Source of the DNA: Photorhabdus thracensis
GTDB taxonomy: Bacteria > Pseudomonadota > Gammaproteobacteria > Enterobacterales > Enterobacteriaceae
NCBI RefSeq assembly: GCF_001010285.1
Contig: NZ_CP011104.1
Coordinates: forward strand, 124,001-188,000
Reading direction: 5' to 3'
Length of the DNA: 64,000 nucleotides
Below the pieces are notes generated by a model. The model was given only the letters and a program-made list of their open reading frames with translations. It did not search any database and was not told the origin of the DNA. Position 1 is the stretch's first letter; each line of letters opens with the position of its first letter. The position numbers and the translations under genes are program-made. Below, in pieces: positions 1 to 10,538 of the stretch.

Positions 1-3000
1 AGGACTAACGTGGGTTTTATCGTTATCTCCGGCAAATCAGCCCCTTCCTGGAGCAAAGCGGGCGTCAAACAGACGTGCGTCACCATTTTATCTTCCAGAT
101 AATGCCAGAGGCGGCGCGGATCCTGACGAACTGTGTCGGCAGGGATAGCCAGGCTAGCTCCCCCACCCAGCGTTATCATGATTTCCCAAACACTGGCATC
201 AAAGCTGAATGAAGCAAACTGCAACATCCGGCTGGTTCCACGCATGTTAAGCCGGGCAATTTGGGTCAATACCAGATTAACCACACCACGATGTTCGACC
301 ATCACCCCTTTCGGCATACCGGTCGAACCGGAGGTGTAAATCACATAAGCCAGATGCCGTGAAGTCAATGCAGGTACCTGCGGATTACTGTCCGGCTGAT
401 CCGGCAGGATATTTGAACCAAGTACCGTCAGCGTCGCCAGAACCGCTTCACCCAACACAGCCCGCCCGACTTCATCCGCCAGCAAAATAGCCGGTGCAGC
501 ATCATTCAGGATATGCGCCAGACGTTCACCCGGATAAGTTGGGTCCAGCGGCACATAAGCACCACCTGCTTTCAGTACCGCCAGTAATCCCGCTACCATT
601 GCCGGTGAACGCGCCACGCAAATTGCCACCCGTTGATCCGGTACGACACCCAGTGCAATCAGCTGATGCGCCAACCGGTTAGCCCAAGTGTTCAATTCGG
701 TATAACTGAGGTTCTGCCCTTCATATACCAGCGCTGTTGCCCCCGGATTCTTCTCCACCTGTTGTTCAAATAACTGATGCATGCACAGTTGGTCAGGGTA
801 CGCGGCTTCCGTCGCGTTCCAAGTTTCCAGCAACAATTTACGTTCCGCTGGCACCAGAATGTCAATTTCGCCAATCCGCTGCTGAACGTCAGCGACCATT
901 GCTTGCAGCACCGTGTGCAAATATTCGATGTGTCGTTCGATTGTCGATTGATCAAACAGGGCAGTTGAATAACCAAGATGACCGACAACGCTGTCTTCTT
1001 CCTCAAACAGGTTTAATTCAAGATCAAACTTAACGACATCAAAGGCTTGATCGACCGGTGACACGGCCAGCCCCGGCAATCTCCACTCAGTATTTTCATT
1101 GTTCTGCCAGGCAAACATCACCTGAAACAACGGGGTATGCGCCAATCGGCGCGGTGGTTGCACAATTTCCACCACCTGTTCAAACGGTAAATCCTGATGC
1201 TCCTGCGCCATCAGTGCGACTTGTCGCACCCGTGCCAGCAACTCAGCCACATTCAGCTCACCCGATAAATCAATGCGCAACGCCAACGTATTCACAAAGA
1301 ATCCAATCAGCGGCTCCACTTCCTGGCGACTGCGGCCTGCACTTGGTGCGCCAATCACCACATCATCCTGACCTGACAGGCGCGACAAGATCGCCGCCCA
1401 GGCTGACAACAGCGTCATAAATAACGTGACGCCATGCTGTTCACTCAGGCGTTTAAGGGATGCTGTCAACTCCACACCCAAATTGACAGGCACAACATTC
1501 CCGCTAAACGACTGCTCTGGCGGACGTGGCCGGTCAGTGGGTAAATCCAGCAGAACCGGCGCGTCCGCCAGCATCGTACACCAATAGTCGGATTGAATTT
1601 GGGTACGGGCCGACAACCATTGACGCTGCCAAGCGGCATAATCAGGATATTGAATCGCCAGCGGGGGCAATGGATCCGCTTGTTCCGCCAGAAACGCGGT
1701 ATAGAGGGTACTTAATTCACGTACCAGCACATTGATAGACCAACCATCGGAAACAATATGATGCTGGGTGAGTAAGAATTGATATTCATCATCCGTGAGC
1801 CGGATAAGGCAGGCGCGAATAAGCGGACCACGCTGGAGATCAAATGGTTTATACACTTCTTCGGCGCTCAGACGTTCAAGTATCGTTTCAACCTTCGCTA
1901 TCCCGCGCAGATCATGTTGTGATAACGGTAATCCACTGTCCGGCGCCAATAGTTGTATCTGAGGCTGACCATCGACAGCAATAAATACCGAACGTAACGC
2001 TTCATGACGGGCAAACAAAACATTCAGCGCCTGCTGCCAGGCGGCAATATCAAGCTGACCACGCAAACGCAGCGCCATTGGAATATGATAAGTATCACTG
2101 ACGCCATCAAACTGCGCGAGAAACCACAAGCGCTGTTGAGCGAATGACAACGGCAGCTCTCCCTCACGGGATATCGGCATGATGACGGGCAATGTATCGC
2201 TCGGTTCATCAAGCCGGGCGATGACCACTTCAGCAAAGGCCATTAAAGAAGGCGCTTTAAACAACTCAGTTAACGGTAACTCCACCCCCAGAGCGGTCAC
2301 ACGGTTCATCATCCGTACCGCCAACAATGAATGACCGCCCAAAGCAAAGAAGTTGTCGTGCCGGCTAATCGGCTCAATCCCCAGTAATTCGCTCCAGATA
2401 GCGGCCAGTGCCGTTTCCATCTCGCCTTGCGGAGCTTCATAGACCTGGCGGGCAAAAGCCTCCTGCCCGGGAGCAGGCAACGCCCGGCGATCCAACTTGC
2501 CGTTCGGCGTCAACGGGAAGGCATCCAGACGCACAAATGCCGCCGGTACCATATAATCAGGCAAAATGGCGCTCAGGTGGCTACGCAGGCGGTTAACCAA
2601 TCCATCATCCGCTGACGCTACCACATAGGCCACCAGACGTTTATCCTGCCCGTCATTCAGCGCCAACACCACCGCTTCACGCACCGCCGGGTATTCCACC
2701 AGCCGGGTCTCAATTTCCCCCGGCTCAATCCGGAAGCCACGAATTTTCACCTGTTGATCATTACGGCCAAGAAATTCCAGATTGCCGTCCGGCAGATAGC
2801 GGCCCAAATCCCCAGTCCGGTACATACGAGCATCCGCTTGATCACTAAACGGATCCACCAGGAAACGTTCAGCGGTTAACTCAGGGCGATTGAGATAACC
2901 ACAGGCAACCCCATCTCCACCCACATAAATCTCACCGATCACCCCTATCGGCACCGGCTGACCATCAGCATCCAGCAGATAAACACGGGTATTCGCTATC

Positions 3001-4817
3001 GGCTGACCAATCGGGATCCGAGTCACGCCCTGCGGTAACGCCTTAATAGGATACATCGTGGTAAAGGTGGTTCCCTCGCTCGGACCGTAAGCCTGTAATA
3101 ATTGCTGTGGCGGATGATGATCCAGAACCTGGGCAATTACATGCAGATCGGGGATATCTCCCCCGAAAATCAGCACCTTAATCTGCGGAAGAACCGGGGA
3201 TAATTCTGCCGCCAGCCGGTTAAATAATCCGATAGTCAGCCACAGAACCGTGACGTGATGCACCTGTAACACCTGTACTAACTTGTGGGGTGTCAGCAAC
3301 GTGGCATGGTCGATAACCACCAGCGTACCGCCGTTGAGCAATGGTGCCCAGACTTCAAACGTGCTGGCATCAAACGCCGGGTTAGCCGTAAAAGCCACCC
3401 GCTCATCCGGTTCGATTTCGGCATAGCCATTATTGATAACCAGCCGGACCACAGCGCGATGAGGTACCACCACCCCTTTGGGCGTGCCGGTCGAGCCGGA
3501 GGTATACATGATATACGCTGACCCGGCGCTGGAGCGCGGTAAATCAGGAGTAAAACTGTCTTCTTCTCTGTGGGTATCAGCCTCACCGGAGAAGCGAAGC
3601 AGCGGCACCGAGAGGCCTGGCGGAACATCAGATTGCGCATTGGTGATTAACAACTTAGCGGAGCAATCGTTCATCAGCCAGATTTTCCGCTCATCCGGCA
3701 CACTGGGATCAACAGGGACATAAACCGCCCCGGCCTTGAGGATCGCCAACTGCGCCACCACCAGCTCAATGGATCGTTCTAATAATATCGCCACATGTTC
3801 ATCTGGGCTAATTCCCTGCTCGATCAGTTGGCGCGCTAACCAGTTAGCACAGATATTCAATTCAGCATAGTTGAAAGTCTTATCCCCTTCGATCAGCGCA
3901 ATGGCCTCCGGGGTTTTTTCTGCCTGTTGCTCAAACAACTGATGAATACATAACTGGTCAGGATACGGTGCTTGAGTGGCGTTCCAGGTTTCCAGTAATA
4001 ATGTACGTTCAGCCTCAGGCAATAAATTAAGCTGCCGGATAGGAACTTCATCATTCATCCTTTTCGACAGGGCCAGCACCTGTAAGTGTTCACTCATCCG
4101 CAGAATCTCTTCCGCACTCAGGCCATTTGCATCGTATATCCAGCGAAAACCACCCTGCGCATTGATCTGAAGGGTTAGTAACTCGCCGGGCATCTCCTGA
4201 TCACACGGCCTGTCATCCTGTATCACAGAGACGGCAATCCGCCACGGCCGGCTTGTTGTCAACGCCGGGATAGCACGCAGTGAGGGAGTACGGAAGAGGA
4301 AATCAAGACTAAATGTACGATGCTGCGCCAGCCGGGCCAGTTCGTCATCAATCCAGTCAGCTACCCTGCTCCATGGCTTATCAAACGCTATCTCCACGAC
4401 CATGGGCACCACAGGCGCCAAATCAGTTAACATACTTGGTGTATCTTTTTCTTCATCCACACACCAGCCAATTTGGAATTCGGTTTGATGAGTCAAGCGC
4501 GCAAGATAAATAACGAACGTCTGCAATAGTAGCCGTAATGGATCTTCTTCACTATTTCCTGGCAGTGGGAATTGCCAGGCACTTATTGCCCAACTCGGTT
4601 CTATTTGCTCCCCGGTGGTTTCGAAAGGTAACTGGAGTGGTTGTAAAGCAGCAAGACGCTCATACCAAAATAATTCACTAGGCATAAGTGCCTGGAGGAT
4701 CTTCTTTACACTCTGATTCTGTGGTGAACTGTTACTTACATTAGTTATATTTTCTGACGTCTGAGAGACAAGTTCAGTTTTAAGAACATTTCCCAATTTA
4801 ACAATATTATCTTTCAT
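1..4817 (-). CDS. Nonribosomal peptide synthetase, 5' part (C-terminus beyond left edge)
   Basis: About 1605 codons stay in one frame from the ATG at 4817 to the window edge. Order seen: a degenerate N-terminal condensation-like remnant (residues 1-270, no HHxxxDG motif); adenylation domain 1 (about 285-790, YTSGSTGTPKG near 437); carrier domain (FFALGGHSLL, Ser near 831); a full condensation domain (SFAQQRLWFL near 891, HHIVSDG near 1019, LCL-like); and the first part of adenylation domain 2 (YTSGSTGMPKG near 1492). By hand alignment to GrsA, adenylation domain 1 has the pocket D-A-F-W-I-G-A-T-F, one position from a known valine-type code, so a branched aliphatic residue is inferred. No frameshift was seen at the motifs checked. 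The peptide product cannot be named from this fragment. Confidence 0.93.
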   Translation of the reverse strand, partial: MKDNIVKLGNVLKTELVSQTSENITNVSNSSPQNQSVKKILQALMPSELFWYERLAALQPLQLPFETTGEQIEPSWAISAWQFPLPGNSEEDPLRLLLQTFVIYLARLTHQTEFQIGWCVDEEKDTPSMLTDLAPVVPMVVEIAFDKPWSRVADWIDDELARLAQHRTFSLDFLFRTPSLRAIPALTTSRPWRIAVSVIQDDRPCDQEMPGELLTLQINAQGGFRWIYDANGLSAEEILRMSEHLQVLALSKRMNDEVPIRQLNLLPEAERTLLLETWNATQAPYPDQLCIHQLFEQQAEKTPEAIALIEGDKTFNYAELNICANWLARQLIEQGISPDEHVAILLERSIELVVAQLAILKAGAVYVPVDPSVPDERKIWLMNDCSAKLLITNAQSDVPPGLSVPLLRFSGEADTHREEDSFTPDLPRSSAGSAYIMYTSGSTGTPKGVVVPHRAVVRLVINNGYAEIEPDERVAFTANPAFDASTFEVWAPLLNGGTLVVIDHATLLTPHKLVQVLQVHHVTVLWLTIGLFNRLAAELSPVLPQIKVLIFGGDIPDLHVIAQVLDHHPPQQLLQAYGPSEGTTFTTMYPIKALPQGVTRIPIGQPIANTRVYLLDADGQPVPIGVIGEIYVGGDGVACGYLNRPELTAERFLVDPFSDQADARMYRTGDLGRYLPDGNLEFLGRNDQQVKIRGFRIEPGEIETRLVEYPAVREAVVLALNDGQDKRLVAYVVASADDGLVNRLRSHLSAILPDYMVPAAFVRLDAFPLTPNGKLDRRALPAPGQEAFARQVYEAPQGEMETALAAIWSELLGIEPISRHDNFFALGGHSLLAVRMMNRVTALGVELPLTELFKAPSLMAFAEVVIARLDEPSDTLPVIMPISREGELPLSFAQQRLWFLAQFDGVSDTYHIPMALRLRGQLDIAAWQQALNVLFARHEALRSVFIAVDGQPQIQLLAPDSGLPLSQHDLRGIAKVETILERLSAEEVYKPFDLQRGPLIRACLIRLTDDEYQFLLTQHHIVSDGWSINVLVRELSTLYTAFLAEQADPLPPLAIQYPDYAAWQRQWLSARTQIQSDYWCTMLADAPVLLDLPTDRPRPPEQSFSGNVVPVNLGVELTASLKRLSEQHGVTLFMTLLSAWAAILSRLSGQDDVVIGAPSAGRSRQEVEPLIGFFVNTLALRIDLSGELNVAELLARVRQVALMAQEHQDLPFEQVVEIVQPPRRLAHTPLFQVMFAWQNNENTEWRLPGLAVSPVDQAFDVVKFDLELNLFEEEDSVVGHLGYSTALFDQSTIERHIEYLHTVLQAMVADVQQRIGEIDILVPAERKLLLETWNATEAAYPDQLCMHQLFEQQVEKNPGATALVYEGQNLSYTELNTWANRLAHQLIALGVVPDQRVAICVARSPAMVAGLLAVLKAGGAYVPLDPTYPGERLAHILNDAAPAILLADEVGRAVLGEAVLATLTVLGSNILPDQPDSNPQVPALTSRHLAYVIYTSGSTGMPKGVMVEHRGVVNLVLTQIARLNMRGTSRMLQFASFSFDASVWEIMITLGGGASLAIPADTVRQDPRRLWHYLEDKMVTHVCLTPALLQEGADLPEITIKPTLV

Positions 4818-5889
4818 CTATTCCCCCAACGAATCTGTTATAAATTCGAAAACTGTCATTCCCGACAGTCACTACTCATATTTTTTTCTTATTTCTTGCC
4901 CCAAGAAATGAAAACGGACCTGTCTGACATCAATCCAAAACAATCAGATATGGATGCCATAATCCGGTTAATAACCGCTAATTAATAATTTTCCGACGCT
5001 AATTTCCCCGATAATGGAATAAATGATTTATCTTATGATTTTAAATAAGATATTCCTTTTTCATTCGATTCTTTATGTGCGTTATACTAATTTGCTACAA
5101 TTCTTATTGGCTGACACTGAATGACACCATAATAAATAGGATAATTAATCTCATTTATTATGTATAGACACCAAATCACTACTATATTTTATCTGTTTTC
5201 GATTAATTTCCAATTAAATTATTTCAAGAATAAATCAGGTGTTTCGAAAAATAAACCAAACTGATTCACCTTAAACTATCAAAAAGTTTACCTTGACAGT
5301 AGCGGGTAGAATAGGGCCTCTATCCCAATAATGACCAAACACCTAAAAATAATTTTAACTCATTGAAAATTAAAAAAAACACCACTAAACATTCAATTAT
5401 CTAAAAATATCAAACTAGGTTAAAATAATTCATAAAACATTACTTTTCAACAGCAAAAAACATCTGAATATCAATACCACAAAAGAAATCAACACAAATG
5501 AAAACTAACTCATTTGTATATTATTTCATCATAACAAGATCACAAAAACAATATAATCAGCATTGTGTTTAATATCATAATGAAATGATTTAGAATAATA
5601 AATAACTTCATTGCTAATTATCCTATGATAATAAAATAATGTCATTCCCCAACATTCAACGATATTTATTATTGCGTTATGAAATTAGAGATTCCATTTA
5701 ACATCATTCAAATTTAAGGTATTGGAATAACTATATAACAAGGGTTACGCTCGCCATTTTCCGATACTTATTAACACCAAGAAACACATTAATAATACTT
5801 TATATTATCTCTGTTAAATCACTTGATAAAATAAACCCTAATAAGAATGACATTAATTAAATATATTTATAATCTCTTTATAAAGTTAT
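4818..5889. other. AT-rich intergenic region between NRPS and MFS genes
   Basis: About 1.07 kb of strongly AT-rich DNA with no open frame resembling a protein. It must hold the NRPS promoter and the 3' end of the transporter transcript. The clearest structure is an 8-bp inverted repeat, TATCTTAT at 5029-5036 and ATAAGATA at 5045-5052. No operator or RNA gene was recognised. Confidence 0.6.
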
Positions 5890-7212
5890 CTATTTACGCC
5901 GTCTATAACTCACATCTTTAAATATCAATGCTAAAGCAGCTAACATAGTGGGAATGGATAAAATTGCAAAAATACTGCTATGATTTAATTCAAATCTGAT
6001 CAATTCTGCTCCAAATAAAGCACCGCAAATCCCGCCGAATCTTCCAAATCCTAACATCCAGGCAACCCCCGTTGCCCGACAATGAGTCGGATAAAATTGT
6101 GCGGAGATGGCCCCCATCGATGCCTGAGCGCCATTCATTGTTATTCCTGCAAGAAATATAAAAATACTCAGTAATAATACATTCTCTCCCTGGCCAATAA
6201 AAAAAACCAAAATACCCGTTAATATATAATTAGTTGCTACCACCTTATGAGGATTAATTCGATCCATTAACCAACCGGAAAAAACAGCGCTTATTACGCC
6301 CCCCAAAGGAAATAATGCTGTCAGTGTTGCCGCCATGCTAATACTGAAACCAACATCGTTCATTAAAAATGGCAGCCAACTTGTCAGCACATAAAAGACC
6401 AATGCGCCCATGAAATAGGTTGTCCATAACATGCTAGTCCCAAGTAAGAATCGATTGGATAAAACCGCTTTGACTGACGACTTATGTATAATTTCTTCTT
6501 CATCAAAAATAAACTTGTTTATATCATTTAAAGAATTACCGGTCATTTTAGACAAAATCCGTCTTATATTACCTTCTGCTCCCCCTTTCAAAGCCAGATA
6601 TCTAAGTGATTCAGGTAATAAAGAGAGGAGAAATAGAGACAGAAATAATGGCAAAATTCCCCCTAAAATCAGAACGCCCTGCCAACCAAAATGTGGAATA
6701 ATCCATGCAGAAACTATTCCTCCTACCGCTGCGCCAAGAGGAAAACCACAAAAAACGATATTTATTAATAACGATCTCCGATGCTCAGGTGCATATTCAG
6801 ACATTAGAGTTACTGCATTTGACATTGCGGCACCAAGACCTAACCCAGTCAAAAAACGCAAAATAGTTAATGTCTGTATTGAACCTGCTAAAGCTGTGGC
6901 AAGACTCAATAGGCCAAAAACAGTGACTGATGTCATCAGCACTGACTTTCGACCAAACCGATCCGCAAGTGGCCCAGAAAAGATCGAGCCCAGCGATAAC
7001 CCCAAAAGTGCAGCGCTCATAGTCGGCCCAAGAATAGCGCCTTCTACTTTAAAATCATTTATTACTGCTGGTGCAATATATCCCATTAATACAGTGTCAA
7101 AACCATCAATAACAACAATTAAGAAACAGAGAATTAATACTTGCCATTGAACTTTCGAAAGTTTTTGATTATTAATAATATGTTGGACATTGACTGTTCT
7201 AGTGCTATTCAT
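5890..7212 (-). CDS. MFS transporter, aromatic acid:H+ symporter type
   Basis: 440 residues, the usual length for a 12-helix major facilitator. The N-terminus has the GFDT motif in helix 1, followed by the loop 2-3 signature GPLADRFGRK near residue 82, which together resemble the PcaK/BenK/MhpT group importing benzoate-like acids with protons. A second GxLMDR-type loop follows the central cytoplasmic loop. The substrate is inferred from family only. It is monocistronic, between the NRPS and lsrK, on the same strand as both. The Shine-Dalgarno before ATG 7212 is weak. The NRPS lies downstream beyond a 1-kb gap, so a link to peptide export is not supported. Confidence 0.85.
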   Translation of the reverse strand: MNSTRTVNVQHIINNQKLSKVQWQVLILCFLIVVIDGFDTVLMGYIAPAVINDFKVEGAILGPTMSAALLGLSLGSIFSGPLADRFGRKSVLMTSVTVFGLLSLATALAGSIQTLTILRFLTGLGLGAAMSNAVTLMSEYAPEHRRSLLINIVFCGFPLGAAVGGIVSAWIIPHFGWQGVLILGGILPLFLSLFLLSLLPESLRYLALKGGAEGNIRRILSKMTGNSLNDINKFIFDEEEIIHKSSVKAVLSNRFLLGTSMLWTTYFMGALVFYVLTSWLPFLMNDVGFSISMAATLTALFPLGGVISAVFSGWLMDRINPHKVVATNYILTGILVFFIGQGENVLLLSIFIFLAGITMNGAQASMGAISAQFYPTHCRATGVAWMLGFGRFGGICGALFGAELIRFELNHSSIFAILSIPTMLAALALIFKDVSYRRRK

Positions 7213-7626
7213 ATTGAATCACCAATCGTAAAGAAAACTGTTTTAATGTTTTCCGTGTTAATTTTATTTATGCTCATATTATTACTATGAAAAATATAAT
7301 TGACGTTATTATTTTCAATTTATTACTGTATCAACTAATCCGAAACCTGAAACTAAAGATATTAAGACACATCAATAGAAGTCTTTCAGGATAAATGTTA
7401 CCACAAGATTACCGGATATATCTCGAACAGAAAGATAAGAATTGAAAAATTGCAGATAAAAAAATCGTATTAATAATAACGAAAAAATGTGACTCAAAGA
7501 GCCTATCCCACCATAGGTTCACTCTTTATGACAAAGAAGAACAAATAAAATAGCCTTAATGGGATAGGTAGTAAAAAAAGCAGAACAAGAAAATAAAAAT
7601 CAGGGGTAATATTACACCTGAAATTT
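7213..7626. other. Intergenic region with a long-loop inverted repeat
   Basis: About 410 bp without a gene. CCTATCCCA at 7502-7510 is matched by TGGGATAGG at 7560-7568, 49 bp apart. This could be a small mobile-element remnant or a loose stem downstream of lsrK. Otherwise it is AT-rich and must include the promoter of the MFS gene. Confidence 0.45.
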
Positions 7627-9219
7627 TTATAACCCCGGCGCCTTCCATAATGAAGTTGTCAAACCATGATCGACCAACGTTAACTGATCGGCATATATCG
7701 CCTGCCAGTTCTTTTTAGCTTTTTGATACACTTCATAATGTTCAGGATTTGGCTGATATTCATGTTGCCAACGCACCAGTTTTTCCCCTGTCGCGCTCAT
7801 TCCATCATAAAGCCCAACCCCGACTCCGGCGGCGATGGCGCATCCCAAAGCGGTAGATTCTTTGACCATCGGTACCCGAACCGGCAGCCCTGTCACATCA
7901 GATAAAATCTGGCTCCACAATTTTCCTTTTGAACCACCGCCAGCAAATACCAGTGAATCCGGTTTAACGGCCGAAAATGCAGAAATCAGATCCAGATTAC
8001 AGGCCGAGACAATCGCCGCATTTTCTTCCAATGCGCGGAATAATGTCGCTTTATTGCATTTCTCAGGATCTATCGAAAGGTTAATAAAAGAGGGTGCCGC
8101 GTGATACCAGGCTTTAAATCGCATCACGTCAGAAAAAATCGGCATGACGCCATAAGCGCCGGCGGGTACTCTAGCGGCCATATCTTCCAGTAAGTTATAT
8201 GTATCAACGCCAAGTCGCTCCGCCAATAATTTCTCTTCCGCGCAAAATGCATCCCTGAACCAACGCATTGTCAAACCGGTAAAGAAACTGATGGATTCCG
8301 CCTGAACCATACCCGGAATAACATGCGGGTTTATCCGTGTATTCATATTCGGGTCAGTGACCGGTTCTGGTAAATTAACAACCTGCTGCCAAAAAGTACC
8401 TCCGAGAACCGCGGTTTGTGCCGGCTTGACAACCCCTAAGCCAAGACAACCGAGCTGTACATCACCTCCACCCATAATGACCGGTGTTCCAATATTAAGT
8501 CCACATTGAGAAGCGGCTTTTTCAGTGATGTAACCTAACAGGGTTCCTGTCTCTTTTACCGGAGAAAGAATATCAGAACGCAAACCAGCCATCTCAAGCA
8601 GGTTGGGACGCCAGTCACGGCTCACCAAATCCAGCATTCCTGTTGTACCGGCATTAGAGGGATCGACTGCCAATTCACCACTGAGCATATTTGCCAGCCA
8701 ATCACTAATCATCGTTAAAGCGGCTGCCTGACGGTAAATATCCGGACGGTGATGCGCAAGCCATAACAGACGAGGCATCGCCCCCAGTGCTAACGTTTGT
8801 CCTGAACACCGATAAACATCATATTCAAAGGTGTTGTTATACAGCGCTTTCAACTCACCCACTTCACAGCTGGAACGCGCATCCACATTGGCACAGGCCC
8901 AGATCGGCTCACCATTGCTGTCATAAAGCACAATCCCTTCCCGCATAGAGCAGGACGCCACCCCCTGAATAGCACTAGCGGGCAATTCCGCCGTTTTCAG
9001 TGCCTGGCGGATACACTGGCAAGCCAGTTGCCAGTTCTTCACTAAATCAAACTCCATTGAGCCCGGTACGTCAGGGACAGGCTGATGTATCCATTCAGCC
9101 TGCCCTGCGGCTATCTGATTCCCTTCAAGATCAAATATTACTGCACGAACACTCCCTGTTCCTGCATCAAGCGCCATCAGATATTTTCCCGATGGATTAA
9201 CACTACGGCGTTGATTCAT
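7627..9219 (-). CDS. lsrK: Autoinducer-2 kinase LsrK
   Basis: 530 residues, full family length. FGGY-type sugar kinase with the N-terminal phosphate motif [13 protein letters not shown] (about 18-30) and the C-terminal nucleotide motif [15 protein letters not shown]. In the Lsr pathway LsrK phosphorylates DPD/AI-2 in the cytoplasm, and phospho-AI-2 then inactivates LsrR. ATG 9219 has GAGGA upstream at a good distance. It lies 87 bp downstream of lsrR on the same strand, so the two are probably co-transcribed away from the lsrA-type promoter. The kinase looks intact although the cognate importer in this locus is deleted. Confidence 0.95.
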   Translation of the reverse strand: MNQRRSVNPSGKYLMALDAGTGSVRAVIFDLEGNQIAAGQAEWIHQPVPDVPGSMEFDLVKNWQLACQCIRQALKTAELPASAIQGVASCSMREGIVLYDSNGEPIWACANVDARSSCEVGELKALYNNTFEYDVYRCSGQTLALGAMPRLLWLAHHRPDIYRQAAALTMISDWLANMLSGELAVDPSNAGTTGMLDLVSRDWRPNLLEMAGLRSDILSPVKETGTLLGYITEKAASQCGLNIGTPVIMGGGDVQLGCLGLGVVKPAQTAVLGGTFWQQVVNLPEPVTDPNMNTRINPHVIPGMVQAESISFFTGLTMRWFRDAFCAEEKLLAERLGVDTYNLLEDMAARVPAGAYGVMPIFSDVMRFKAWYHAAPSFINLSIDPEKCNKATLFRALEENAAIVSACNLDLISAFSAVKPDSLVFAGGGSKGKLWSQILSDVTGLPVRVPMVKESTALGCAIAAGVGVGLYDGMSATGEKLVRWQHEYQPNPEHYEVYQKAKKNWQAIYADQLTLVDHGLTTSLWKAPGL

Positions 9220-9306
9220 GATGCTATCCTCAGTTTAATGACTTTTTGAACTTATAGCCTTACCTCAAATTTTTTCTGTTTATTCACGGATAGATTGAAT
9301 GCGAGT

Positions 9307-10308
9307 TCAGCGCAGCAAATTCAGCATCGCTCTGGCGGTCTGCTCTTCCGTCACCAACGCATTGATATATTGACCATTAAGTGCAGCAACAATGGCTTCC
9401 GCTTTGTCCTCTCCTCCCGCAACCCCGATAACCGTTGGGATCGTTTTCAGTTCCGGCATAGAGATACCAATAAGCTCTTGATGAATCTGCATATCATCCA
9501 CCAATTGACCATCTGCTTGCATAAAATAGCCAAGGATATCGCCCACCGCGCCTTTCCGGCCAAACATCAGTTGTTCACCACCGCTGATATAGCCAGAACG
9601 CATAATGGTCGCCTGCTGTTTCTGATTAACTGCGCCGATACCAACGATAGCCACATCAGCCGCGCAAGCCGCCAACAGCACATCACGGACGCTGCTCTCC
9701 TGACGGAATGTTTCGGCTACCTGAGCCGTCGAAGCACGCAGTGGTGTGGGGATAATACTGATTGGACAAGCAGCATCCAGTTGGCCGATGCCGGTCATAT
9801 AAGGACCGACACCCCCGGACAATGTGACCAGCCTGATCTGTTGTGATGAGATAAAACCACTTAAATGCTGCAATGTGCACATGGTGGTTTCACCAAATCC
9901 GACTGCCAGTAATTGCTGTGGTTCAATCAATGCCATCAGTAAATGGGCCGCCCCAACCCCCAATCTGGCATTAAGATTCATATCAGCCAGTGCAGGTAAA
10001 ACACGCACTTGTTTCAAAGAGAAATGTTTTTGCAGGGTATCTTCCAGTTCCAGACACCCCTCATAACGGGAGTTAATTTGTACCCGAATCACACCTGACT
10101 GCCGCCCTTTTTCCAGTAGTCGGGAAACTTTTAACCGGCTCAAACCCAACAGATCGCCGATGTCCCCTTGTGTCAGGCCATCGTGATAGTAAAACCATGC
10201 AATACGCGCAAGCAGCTCTTCTTCACTCATGCTATTACCCGGATAAGTGTCTTCGGACGACACATGTTTCTCTTTAACTGATTTTTCTTTCGCTGATTTT
10301 ATCGACAT
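9307..10308 (-). CDS. lsrR: Transcriptional repressor LsrR
   Basis: SorC/DeoR-like regulator: an N-terminal helix-turn-helix ([16 protein letters not shown] start, then [19 protein letters not shown], about 35-65) and a sugar-phosphate-binding C-terminal domain. In the known pathway LsrR represses the lsr operon and lsrRK, and phospho-AI-2 relieves this. A GTG six bases upstream could also start it; ATG 10308 gives MSIKSAKEK. The gene diverges from the lsrA'-'lsrB chimera across a 230-bp shared promoter region. No lesion seen. Confidence 0.93.
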   Translation of the reverse strand: MSIKSAKEKSVKEKHVSSEDTYPGNSMSEEELLARIAWFYYHDGLTQGDIGDLLGLSRLKVSRLLEKGRQSGVIRVQINSRYEGCLELEDTLQKHFSLKQVRVLPALADMNLNARLGVGAAHLLMALIEPQQLLAVGFGETTMCTLQHLSGFISSQQIRLVTLSGGVGPYMTGIGQLDAACPISIIPTPLRASTAQVAETFRQESSVRDVLLAACAADVAIVGIGAVNQKQQATIMRSGYISGGEQLMFGRKGAVGDILGYFMQADGQLVDDMQIHQELIGISMPELKTIPTVIGVAGGEDKAEAIVAALNGQYINALVTEEQTARAMLNLLR

Positions 10309-10314
10309 AACCAC

Positions 10315-10538
10315 TTTCTTTTATCCGCACTCAACAGATAACCATTAAAACGTATAACACGCCAGAGTCTTACCGTAAAAATTTGAACATAATATTATGC
10401 AGATCTAATTTTTTCACAAAATGTGATCTAAATAGTGCCAATATCACAATTTAACAGCTACCATGTTGAACAATTGTTTTTTAGTTACATAAATATTCAT
10501 TTTGTTTGCCTCAGCACCTGCATTAAGAGGATGCCGCG
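10315..10538. promoter_or_regulatory. Divergent lsrR / lsrA promoter region
   Basis: This 224-bp gap separates the divergent regulator and transporter genes, where LsrR and CRP control lsr in enterics. It holds the inverted repeat TCACA-AAA-TGTGA at 10414-10426 and another TCACA half-site about 25 bp further on. Spacing does not match a standard CRP site, so the actual operators are not assigned. Confidence 0.5.

Noticed and set aside
6431..7150. A 239-codon plus-strand ORF opposite the MFS transporter
   Set aside because: Antisense shadow of a clear 12-helix transporter; no ribosome site and low-complexity basic composition.
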